A DNA stretch of 64,000 nucleotides from contig OW028575.1 in the NCBI GenBank assembly GCA_932294295.1, forward strand, positions 40,054,253 to 40,118,252, written 5' to 3'. The translations under genes and the position numbers were made by a program. Shown here piece by piece: positions 39,784-52,200 of this stretch; position 1 is the stretch's first letter; every line of letters starts with the position of its first letter. This DNA comes from Alitta virens. Lineage: Eukaryota; Annelida; Polychaeta; Phyllodocida; Nereididae. The notes below the pieces were generated by a model. It searched no databases. It was given only the letters and a program-made list of their open reading frames with translations, and was not told the DNA's origin.

Positions 39784-42700
39784 ATGGCAGATTTCCAAAC
39801 GATTGAGTTTGGTGAGAGCTTGTACGATGGCTTTGACGAGTCCCTTTATGGATTGCATTTTCACCTGAGCTCCAAATCTATGACTCGCCAGATCGAGAAC
39901 CAAGCTCAGATGTTGGATCTGGACACTGACGACACCTACTGGAGTTCATCGCCTTCTTCAGAGACGCAAGAAGGGTCACCGGTTAGTCAAGACTTTTCCC
40001 TTTCACCCTCCACTTCCTCCCAGTCTCCATCTTCACCATCTTCATTCCCAACCATATCCAAACAATTGGCTTTAGATGAAAACTGTCCCGCTCAATCATC
40101 AAATCCGCAACATTCCGGCCACAACGATCAGAGCTCTGATCACAGTGAACCATACAGAAAGTCTTCCAGAAAGAAAGCGAACAAGCTTTTGGCATCGTTC
40201 TTGCCACCTTGTCGCATTTGCGGAGAAAAAGCATCGGGATTCCATTATGGTGCGAATACATGTGAAGCTTGCAAGGTAAGATCCTTCCAAAAGTAAGACT
40301 CATGCATGAACCTGTTCTATAATGTTCTATAATTCAAAATGAATGTTTTCGGTCAAATGTTTTTCATGCATATATAATGGAAAAGAATAAAATGGACAGA
40401 AACGTTAACATCAAAAGTCAACTTTCGAGCTGATAAAAATCTCTTTTCTAAAGCTTTTTGCCGTCTTGCATCATTATGGCCATGTGTTATGATCCCAGAG
40501 AAATAATAGAATCTAAAAAATACGATGGAAATATGGCATTATATCAAACGTATGGCAGATATGGCATGAGTAAAATATTAGCTTTGATATGTTGCTAGCA
40601 TTTCTGTCCAATTTTTACTGCTCCATGCGTTGTATGAAAAATGAATGATTGAGAAACCAAGTTTTCACATGATAAAACTGGGCCTTTATCTTCCTGTCAA
40701 TCAGACAGAACATGGATTGCATCAAGCTATTTCATAACAAAGTAATGACAATACATGTATGTCCCATATACTTTTTTAGCCATTGCCACTTTGAAAGATA
40801 ACTTCGACCTATGTGAATGGTTTCTTTGTATTGCAATTGATCTCTCTCTCTGTGACTTACAATATATATATAATTTTATTGACAGGATATTATCATAATT
40901 GATACATTTGTCAAACATACAAAATAACCTACAATAATAACATACAATAATACAGTATTTTTACAGTAATAAGAAAATAATACTAAAAGTGTTAAGCTAA
41001 CAGTCTATATTAAATGTTGTAACTATGTATTTTACAGCAAGTTGGTCCCGGTTGTGACTAGCAAAAATACTAATAATAAAATACAATTTTAAAATATAGA
41101 CAAATAATAAAAGGAAATGAAAAAAAAAAAAAGAAAAAAAAAAATAAATATATATATATACTGCTGCAATGTTATGCTAAAGTATGTTATGTTGTAATTC
41201 CACGTATATGCAGAAGGGTCAAATATATTCCACTGTAACTTAAACTTTTGATGCCATCTTTTATACGTTTTTATTTTCTTTATTTCAAAGGGTTTCTTCA
41301 GAAGAAGCTTGCAGCGCGGCATCAAGTATCGCTGCCTTGGAACCGGAAATTGCGCCATCTTGCCTGGTCGTCGTTCTTCTTGTGCTGCATGCCGCTTCGA
41401 TAAATGTATTGCAATTGGAATGTCCAAGAATGGTGAGTTGAGGTCAGTTTGTTGTACACTCAAGTAAAAACATTTGGGCCACCCATAAACTGTTGCTGCG
41501 TTGACTTTTGACCACTTATCATCTCTGGCCTGTATAAAATAACTTACCAAGCACTTTACGCAAGACTTTATGTTACAGGAACTCGATAGATTATAGTTTG
41601 TACGACTGATATGATTTTTTTTTAGAAAATGTTGATAATGTATATTCTAATATAACACATGCTTGTCAGCATTCATCTTTTTATAAATACTTATTATAAC
41701 ATGAGATAAGTAAAATAAATTCCTTACTGCAGAACACATTCTTACTACTAGCATTTTACTGCATAGCCACCTCCATTTTGTGCCACACAGACGAGACGAA
41801 GTCTTTTCACAAAAACTTTAAAACATGTTTTTTTTAATTTTTATTTTTAAATAGTTTTACGTGATGCTGATTATCTTATCCTTTTGTACAAATAATTGTT
41901 ATTTGTCACAAGCTGCATTGGATTTGACACAATGCACATGCTATACAAATATTTGACAATGGTTTAAAAGGAGATATACATTGTTTTAATATTTCTGATT
42001 ATACATTTCTTCTTCTTCTTCTTATTTAAATGAAAATCTATATAACACTGCAACCGTGATTAGATTCAGATTTGATAAGTTCATTTTCATCATTCATTGT
42101 GATAATAAAACATTACTATTATTAGTAATAAAGCAATTATGACGCAGATTCCTCAAGTTAGCAAGGCTACAGCTTATGAGGGGCCAACAATGGGATGTAG
42201 AAAATCAGATGAGGATTGATTATGAACTTTCAATCAAAAATTTGTATAAGCTACTTGTGATCATATATTTTTTTAAATGAGTCATAATCATAGGTTGAGA
42301 TTTCCGACGTGGTAGTCAATGACTAGTCATTACTATTTCTCAAATACCAAAATAAGATTTTTGTTTGGTGCAATGTAAATGAAAGTTAAATAATTTTCTA
42401 TGATTTTTGTGGATTAGCAGGCAAGCCATTAACAACGAAGCAAACGACATTTTAAAGTTCATTTGTCATGAACATTATGTACACCCACCTGTGGGTGATG
42501 ATGTGCTACAGAAACATATTCCTGTAAAATGTAAAATAACTAGTTTTGCACTTTATCGCGTTTTCATGGGGGAAATATTTTCTAACATATTTTTTTAAGC
42601 GTCAACAATGACTTGTAGATTTCGTTCTTTATCTGCTATACTGCCAAATATATCTACAAGTGATCAGTTTTTTGGAAATTAAATCGATATGCATGTCTGA

Positions 42701-45700
42701 TTGGCCAGGTAAAAGATATGCACTCAACACTCAACAGCCAAAGAAATGCTACTGTCAAAGCAAGTGTGCGTTTCTATGAAAGAAATCTTGGTGATTTTAG
42801 ACCATTGACTACCCAGTCCACTCCAATGTAATATTATAGGAAGGGCATATTCTATGTATGCCATGTTGTCAATAGTCTCTGAAAGTGACATTTCATTGTG
42901 TTTGTGGTTAAGGTATCACAAAAAATATTGATTTTCAAGAGTGAAAATGACAGACGAAGTTTGGCCGAGTGTGACATATTTTTGTGAGGTCTTTCTTTAT
43001 CTCAATTAAGACATTGTCACTACTCATTTCTTACACCAGAAATGGCTACACAATGCTGGTTTGTCACACACCAACAGCACAATCCTGTCTGATTGATAGA
43101 TTAATTGAGCTAGAATCTTAATTTCTCACAGTTAGGGTAAGGCAAGACTACAGAGCAACACAAATTTGTTGCAGGTGCATGCACAAGGCAGGCTGTCAAA
43201 CTAGATGTTGCTCATGCACAAATCCTGTTGAATTCTGGTTTTAGTAAAGACGATGCGCAAAACTACAGTACACTTTTACTACAGACCTCTGACCTGTTTA
43301 ATGGGGTGGGGAAAAAATAAGAATTGTACTGCAGCATAATTTTGCAATCCACCATAGTATAGATACTAATTAGTGAAGTACCAAGCCGTATCCTCTCATC
43401 ATGTGATGTGATAAAAGTGACAGGGGATTCCCCATTGCCATTCAACAATGATTGTACCAAAATGTTCTAAGAAATCTGTCATGACACCCTGCAGATAATT
43501 GTTTTACCCTAAGTTTATGGTCTTCGCAACACTACTTGTTGGGTGACAAACCAAGTTTACAATAGCATCAGTGATATCTTTCTTTCTTTTTTTTAAAGAA
43601 TAATCACGTATTTAATGTCTTACATTCTCGCAACATTTTACTAAATTGCAATTGCAGTTCTCTGATCATGTAAGGCAAACAAGTGCAATTTACAACAAAT
43701 AAAAAAAAAAAGGCTTAAAAAATCGGTAACTTCCAAGACATCGAAATTAATATCCTTAGTCAGAGTGACACAACCTTTGTGGTCGACATTTGCATACATC
43801 TTTAAACGATAATATCATTGAACAATATCAACCTATGCAATGTCATTTCAAGTGCCATGAACCCAGGTTTCATTTTTTCATTCCATTATACAGGGTGCGG
43901 CCTAAAAACTTGCACCAGGCATCTCTTCTTTCGGGATAGCTCTAGGTTACTCAAATGCTATGAAGTATTTTAAAGTTTTGCCACATTAAGTTAGGGGTAT
44001 AAGCTATTGGTCATTGTGATATTTGTGATCTTATAATGTCAGACAATATGGCAATGTCTGAATTATTGAGAGGGTGCATGCTGCAGGGCTTGTTCAAAGT
44101 GACACACATCACTGAAATCAAATTTCTGTCTGCTTGCATGGTGTCTCTAGTGGCAGAAAGTTTGAAAATTAGAGATTTCCTAGTAACTACACCTCTGAAG
44201 CCACAGAAAATATAATATTTGCACAGAATCCTCCTTCGATGTTTTTTATACGTGCATATATATATTATGGTATTACATGATAAGAAGGTTGGTTCCAGTT
44301 TTGATTCAGCAAGGTCATGAAATTAAAACAGAAATATAATGGCATTCCAGAGGGTCATTTTGAATCTACAACTAATCTGGAAATAATTACATGATTTTCA
44401 GGAGGATTGGCCAGTAATTAAACAGAAAAGACAGAAAATTGACCAGAATCCAAAATGGCACTTTCCGCCAAAAAGTGTCAATGCTCTACTTTCTTATTAA
44501 AAATGAATCTATTTGCCCTATTTTTTTGCGGCAAAGGTCAAGAAAGGTGTCTGTAACACATCTGTATGATCAGTGACATAATCTAATGCTTGTATGGCAA
44601 AAGCCTAGATGAAAATCACCCGAAGGTGTGATAAGTGTGCATGTGCTATATTTAGATCCTAATTATCTATAATTCTTGAGGAAACGAGAAATATAATTAG
44701 AAAGATAATTTAGGACTATTATTACTTTCGTCTGTATGATTGCAGCTGCATGCGATCACTGTCAATAGAGGTAATAACAAAAGAGGTAGGATAGCTGCTG
44801 GTGCAAGTTTTTATGCCGCGCCCTGTACAATTTACAGCAGGAAATGTTTTGAGAAGATATGGGCCGGCTCACATTTAAATAATAAACAAAATGACTTCTT
44901 CAAGTTACCCTACAGATAACAATTGCATGCCATGAGTGGCGGGGGGTAGAAAGGGTTATTGCTCAACCCGCATAAAAAAAATAAAAAATAAGAAAGAAAA
45001 TTAAAAAGAAAATAAAAGGAAATTCATGGAACAGTCAACCAAAATGCAAAAACCAATGCCAGATAAAGGGCCATCCACAAAAAGGGGTAAAATCCACATT
45101 TACAACAAGGGGGCTTCTAAATTTGTTTTGATACTTAGAATGACTAAGAACCCCCCTTTGGCAAGGACCCCACACCACCCCTCCCCCCCCCCTTTTTAAA
45201 TGTCGAGACCTTGTGTCTATGTTTAATTAAGTGTGTTTTGATATTTCATATTTGTGGCCACAGCTCACTTTTTTATATGAGCCAGATGATACTTTTTTTT
45301 TTTTCAAATTAGTATTTCTGTTATGTTAACATCTGGGCTCGTGTTATGAGTCAAGGGTCAATCCAAATTTCCATTATCATACAACTGCGCACCTTATCAC
45401 TATATGGGTAATGACATCACTTTCAGACCTCTCTCTGCTTCAAAGAAATCTGAAAATGATTCAGGAGCCAGACGCTCACCTTGACCTTATACCTAGAAAT
45501 GTAATAGCGTGAAATTGATCAAATCCAAGATAATGATAAAAACCAGTTCACTGTGCATGCAAAAGTCTGACTTTTGTTTCTATCAAAATCACATAGTTTG
45601 CAACAATCTTTAATTTATGTATCATTAAATAAACGAGGACATTCAGTTACACTTAATTTATATGAGCTATAATTATTATTGTGTCAGGTGTCTTATTTTT

Positions 45701-48700
45701 CCACTAAATTTTATCCTATCCTTTCAACCTGAATATAGTTATTTAAGGGATATTGTCAGTTTCCCAGGACAGGGAAACAAATCATGATACACGCAGTTGC
45801 AATTAATGTCACAGTTCCGGTCGATATGAAACACTGGGCTGGCTTGAAAGGAGGTTAAACATACATCATGTAGACAGATGTACACTTTGAGAAATCTGTG
45901 TTTATTTCAAAATTATGAAACTTTTCTCTTTTGGCTGAGGATAACAGAGGTCTCGTGGTTTCGTGGGGAGGCAGTATCCTGCCCACTACGACAGTCCCAA
46001 TTTTTGCCCCAAGAAAGTCAAGGAGTATATATCTGCTGGGCAGATTTTGCTGCTGCAGCTGCATGCATCTTGCAGCTGCAGCTGCAACTTGCAGCAAATA
46101 CAGCTTCAACTTGCCAATGCAGCTGCAACTTGCAGCAAACACTTCAGCTGCAGCTGCAACTTGATTTTCTGCAGCGCAGCAAACGCTGCATCTACAGTGG
46201 TTTCTGCTGCAACTGCTTAATTGTTGCTGCTGCGAGGTTTCTGTTGATGCTGCTTGATTCTGCCGCTGCTACCGTCTCTCAGTGTTATTTTATTTGGACT
46301 ATATATCACAAGAATTTATCTGGTGATGTAAAAAAAAAAGGTGTCCCCACCCTGGATTCATACACCAGCCAACCACTCAGAAGAACAGTGCACAATCCGC
46401 TGCTCCACTGCAGATAAGGTATTTTCAGGGTCATCTATGTAATACTATTTCTATGTATATAGTGGAATTATCACATCATATTCAGGGGCACCGGAACTGG
46501 ACACATGTAGCCTAGCCCTGGAATGTAAACTACCCCTGCCACTTCCCTTCAGCTTTAAAGCTACAAGCGTGCTGAGGAAGGAACATTATAAATCTCGATC
46601 GCCCATTACTCTACCTATAAAATCTCGAAAATGCAACAATTTCTACATTTTCAATCTTAAGTAAAGTGGCACTGTGAAACACTGTCACAAACACCCTAGT
46701 GGACAACCATGGGCGCCTGAACTGGGGGGGGGGAGAGGAGGGGGTCAGCTGCCCCCCCTGCCCTAAACTTGTTTCTATGTTCTCTGGGGAGAGGGTGACC
46801 TCCTCATCTAAGCTCCCCCCCCCCCTGCCCTTGTCACCTTCTGGCACCCCTGACACCAACCTAACTAACACAAGAATAACAACTACACAAGAATAAACTA
46901 TAGAATTGGTTTATTTGACACTAATGTACATTTAAATTACAATTCATGCTGATCAAATTGTATATTGATGTGTGGTGAATAATAGGCCTAAAGCAAAGTC
47001 ATGTTAGCTGCTGCAGCTGCAAAAATCATGTTAGCTGCTGCAGCTGTATGTTTGCAGAATTTGCTGTAACAACAGCATTTGCTATGCTTCGCAGTTTTTG
47101 CTGCGATTTGCAGCACTTGACAGCATTTGCTGTGACTTGCAGAGTCTGCTGCGCTTTGCAGCATCTTCTATACAGCTGCGCTGCACAGCAGGAAATTAGA
47201 CCCTACTGCAAATTCATGCTGCACAGAATTGAACAAAACAAGGATAATATTAATGCAATGATAAATCTGCTGCATCTGGAAACTTGCTGCAGAAATGCTT
47301 CAGGTGCAATTAGATCTTACTGAGAAAGTCCCAGTATGCCAATGAAAGAATTTTTCGAAACATTTCGTTCGCACGGGAAATATCTTGTTCGCACGGGCAA
47401 CATTTCATGTTATACACCCATCCCAGATAGCATTCCAAATCGTTTCAACGTCGGTGCGATGTCGGCGATGTTAATAAGATGTTGTAACGACAGTGGCCTA
47501 TATGAAAACGATGCTAGGCTGATTTGGAATGCTACCTGGGATAGATAGATAGATAGATAGATAGATTGACAGGTATTGATTAACCAATTGATATACCATC
47601 TATATGTGTGATTGATTGATTTGTTCATTGCAGTTTATTGCAGGGACCATTTTTCATTGCAAGGAAAACACGTATGCGCACGGGAAAAATGCGTGCAAAC
47701 TTCTATCACGTTCTTTTATCTAGGTCTAATAGTTTTTCTTTTATTAGTAGTTAAAAATGCTGTTCTGATCAATGACAAAGCCTTCTGTAGTGAAGTACAC
47801 TTTATGACCCAAGCCAATTAGGACATATGTCAGAAAGTTCATGAGATTTTTTTGATTGCAAAAATGTATTGTGTTGTATTTCAGCAATTAAAAGTGCTAG
47901 AAAGATGGGGTTTTCAATTAAGTACATGAAATTACATGTTCTACCAAAAGGTGGCAATCTTGTATCTGTACATTTATTTGTACTTTTGCTCTGTAAATTC
48001 AATAATCATTTACATACATGTAGTCACATATACATACATCTTCGATAAGCAAGCATACATACTTATACACACATCCCAGATAGCATTCCAAATCGTTTCA
48101 ACGTCAGAGCAATGTCAACGATGTTAATCAGATGTTGTAATGACAGTGGCCTATATGGAAACGATGCTAGGCCGATTTGGAATGCTATCTGGGATAGTTA
48201 GATAGATAGATAGATAGATAGATTGACAGGTATTGATTGACCAATTGATATACCATCTATATGTGTGATTGATTGATTTGTTCATTGCAGTTTACTGCAG
48301 GGACCATTTTTCATTGCAAGGGAACAGCATTTTTAACTTCAGCAAGAAATCTAATGCAGAACTACCCAGAGAGCATTCGTGCACACAAAATGTTTCTCGT
48401 GCGCACCAAATTTTACTTATGCACACCAAATGTTTCCTGTGCACACGAGTTAGTTTACTCATGCGCTCAGAAAAAGTATATATATTTTTCTTTAATTTAC
48501 TTATGCGCCCGGAAAAATTATATATTTTTCTGCCATGTCCTCTTAGAGGCTCCGTATGACATAATATACATATATTGACAATATCACAGCATACCGTAGC
48601 CCAACATTTTTAAAATAATTCATAAATACGTTTTTATTACAATAATCTATTTGTATGAATGTTTGATTGATAATAATATATTCCTATTTCACATGTACAG

Positions 48701-49195
48701 TCCGAACACAATCACTGGCTATTGGTTGTTTCTTAAGAAAAAGCTGTGCAAATCTTTTTTAACATGCAATTAAAACATGTAGATACACTTAGAGATGTGC
48801 ACATCTGGTATTTAAAGGATTAATTAAAGCAATAAAGTAGAGCAGATCCAAAAATAACTCCCACTATTTGCATAGACTTGGAAATTAGTATCATAGAGTT
48901 GGGAAGCTAACTCCAGAGGACGTCATGTGAATCCAGGACTCCCAGTGGTTTAGGCAGTCCCTCAGCCAATGACTGTCCTGCATTCACATGACATCATCTG
49001 AAGTATGGTGTAAAGCAATTGACTCAAGACAGCTGTAGTGACTTAATCAAGGCTGCAGCAATAATTAGCTAAAGAGCTAACCACTGCTGACTGTTCCTAC
49101 ATCTAGCGGGTGTAGCTTGTAGTCGGCTTACACCCCTACGCCCTACCCTTATTGGATGGTGCCCTCTGTTGTAGAACCAATTGCATGCTTCATGT

Positions 49196-49226
<31 letters not shown>

Positions 49227-52200
49227 TATTTATTTCATACACTGCATTCAGGTATAGACACATAATACACATTACTCAGATAAATTCAAAATGGTACAGA
49301 GAAAATATAAAAAGTGACATTTGTAAATCAAAATGTCTCTCACAGCCTGAACTGTGCACTGTTCTTCAAGTGGTAAATACTAAGATTTTAACTCAGGCAA
49401 GCTACCAAAATCAGTCAAAGGTTTCTTGTATCTCGGACATAAATTACTTTTTAACTTGACGTTCTATTTCATTTTCAGCTATCCGCACAGGCAGATACAC
49501 CCATGCGAAGCGAGCCAAAGATATCGCGGAAGTGAAGCGTATGGAACAGGAAGAGGAAATGAAGCAAGCAGGAATACTGCTCCACACCTCCCAAGAGAAA
49601 GAGTTCGAATATGAGTCTCTTTACAAACACCTGGCTGATGCATACGCCAGCAGTTCTGTCTACTCTGATGCATTCATTGAAACAGTTCCTATGTGTGAAG
49701 CAAAATATTTGGTAATGCCATCATCATACATAATCGCAACTTCATCTTCTAATTGATCGCAATTGATCTTTTATATAAATGTATTGCATTGTAGTGAAGC
49801 AAAATATTTGGTAATGCCATCATCATACATAATCACCACTTCATCTTCTAATTGATCGAAATTGATCTTTTATATAAATGTATTGCATTGTAAGACTGAG
49901 GATAAGGTCCCTGCCTTTTGTCCCCTTACTTCACTATGTATGTAATACATTTCATGTCATGAAGTTAAGTAAATCTGTCGAAATCTAAATATAGCATGGA
50001 AGGAATTAAGGAACAACAATTTGTACCACATTAGGCCTGCTTAGAAGGAGGTATACTTCATAGAATTAAGCTAAGCTTGCATAACTTATTTTCTTCCAAA
50101 TAATATGCCACATTGGCGCATTGTTGACCCGTTGTTGGCGTATGCATTATCCAGCGAATGTTGGCCAGATCAGGGCAAAGAGCTGCACCAAACGCATTTC
50201 TTATCAACAGTTTTCTGCACAAAAAAAAAAAAAAAAAAATGTTTCCATCTCTTCTGACCTTTCTATTGAAAGTTTGGGCATGCAATGAAATAAAGCTATC
50301 CAAAATTCCATATTTACATCTCCTGTAACCTGAACTGAAAACACACTGTATATGAATGGGGATTCAGATCTATCTGTGCAATGAAATATGAAGGCTATAC
50401 CGGACACCCTTTTAAAGAGGGTTTAATATAGGATATTCAAACTTGAGAGGCAAAAATAAGGTGTTGGACACACATTTTGTATTTGTGTTGTTAAAATGAT
50501 TAAAGGGAGTGACTGTGCATGCATGGTGAAGTAATCATAATTCAGTACGTTATCTACCTAGATCTTCATTTAAGGTTTAGTTTGAAGTTATAATGGTAGT
50601 CTAAGCCAATAAGGATGTGGCGAAAAAGCTTAATTTAGCAAATTTCCAGAGTGTGGTATCTGGATAATGTTACATTTGTCTCAGATAACAGACAGACTAA
50701 AACATTGCACATGGCTCATATTATAACATACTCTATCTTATCAATTCATAATAAAGACAACGATACCTTTACGTTAAAAAAGCATTCCCGTTATCGGTCA
50801 TACACTTAGATAAATCTGAAACAGCTAAAAGAGAAGATATTAGATAAGACAAAACTAAAATCTATGCTTAACTGCCTCATCTCCTATACTTACACAATCT
50901 CCACGAGACTCATCTGTCGATAATGTGAACAGCCAGGCATTGTAATAAAAACTTTCTTAGCATCAGATTTTTGATAAACCTCTGATTGATTTATACAGGC
51001 CTATTATCCCGCCTGTGAAATTGAACCTGGACAAAGCTAGACAACTTTTGCTGAAGGTTTATATTTTTCGGTGGTGGTAGTTTAAGCCGACTATAAGGTA
51101 GATGTAGACAGAAACGGCTGGCTTTAGCCAGTTACAGTTATAGTCAGGAATAGGTTGCTACAGCTGACTAGAGTCTATCATATTTAATGCAACTAACTGT
51201 ATACAATATAATGGAATATGAGGTTTTTTAGTGTACAGAAGAATGCAGTGAAAACAATAAATTTGTTAATCCTTTATTCCTGTAGCTTGTCTGGTACCAG
51301 AACTTATAGACTATTTTTTTTTTGTCTACAGGAAAAGAAGAGACTAAAGGAAGAGCTCTTTGGACCAATGGACCCTGTGTCTTTTGATGTTTACTACCAC
51401 ATTTATTCAGCAACAGGAATAGACATTGACGGTAGAAAGGAGCTGGCGAAGAGGTTGGTCCCCATCATGGAAGCTTCCATCACTCGCTTCATTCAATTTG
51501 CCAAACTCATCCCTGGCTTCAAGGACCTTCCTCCTCAGGACCAAATTACTTTACTCAAAAGTAAGTCTAGCATGCAAGAGCTGGTCAAGATAGGACCAAC
51601 GTTGGACGTCGTTGGTCTACAGTTAGTTTCATAAAAAACAGTCCACTCTACATGGCCAATTGTGCCACGTGCGTTTTCCATGCGTTTGGATAAACGCATG
51701 GAAAACGCATGGTATTTGCCTCATTATAATTAGCTAAAAATCATGCGTTTTCCATACGTTTATCCTTCTCATGGAAAACGCACGTGGTACATTTGGCCAT
51801 GTAGCTGTCTGTAGCGACATGTATCTGGCTGTGGTCTAAACATGCTAAAGCCAGCTGCTTCTTTCCACTTCTATAGCTAATAGTCAGCTTACATTTATCA
51901 CCAGGAAAGTGTAAACACTTGCAAAGGTAATTTATTAAACTAACTGTATGTGGAATAGATGAGGTCTTTTATTTGAATCCAGCGATAAAAAGTCACTTGC
52001 ATTTCCGACGTTTCCCCAAAAGGAAAGTGATAATAATTTAGCCTATTCATGAAGTTTACCATCCATGATTTCTCTAATGGTCTTTCATTGTAATGCTTAC
52101 ATAGGCATGCCCTAGTAGTCTGTCGACCTTTTGGTAAAATCAGCAATGCCGCATTTTTAGTATGAATATCGCCCTTCTGGTACAACACCTGTCGACCATT

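Larger units (their letters stand above)
41433..49478. other. 8-kb intron 2 of the nuclear receptor
   Basis: Contains the 935-bp inverted-repeat element (43891-44825), two TGC/GCA-rich blocks (46040-46270 and 46999-47300), a duplicated 255-bp unit with MITE copies (47411 and 48065), a CRE-bearing MITE (48898-49011) and a (TA)n microsatellite (49195-49223). No exon-like sequence is seen between them. Confidence 0.75.

Noticed and set aside
40204..41432. Calling the receptor PPAR
   Set aside because: PPARs have a three-residue D-box; this one has five residues between the Cys pair, and its P-box differs.
45878..46417. 179-codon plus-strand frame rich in Cys, Leu and Gln
   Set aside because: It is created by the GCAGCTGCA repeat, is open in three frames, and matches no protein family.
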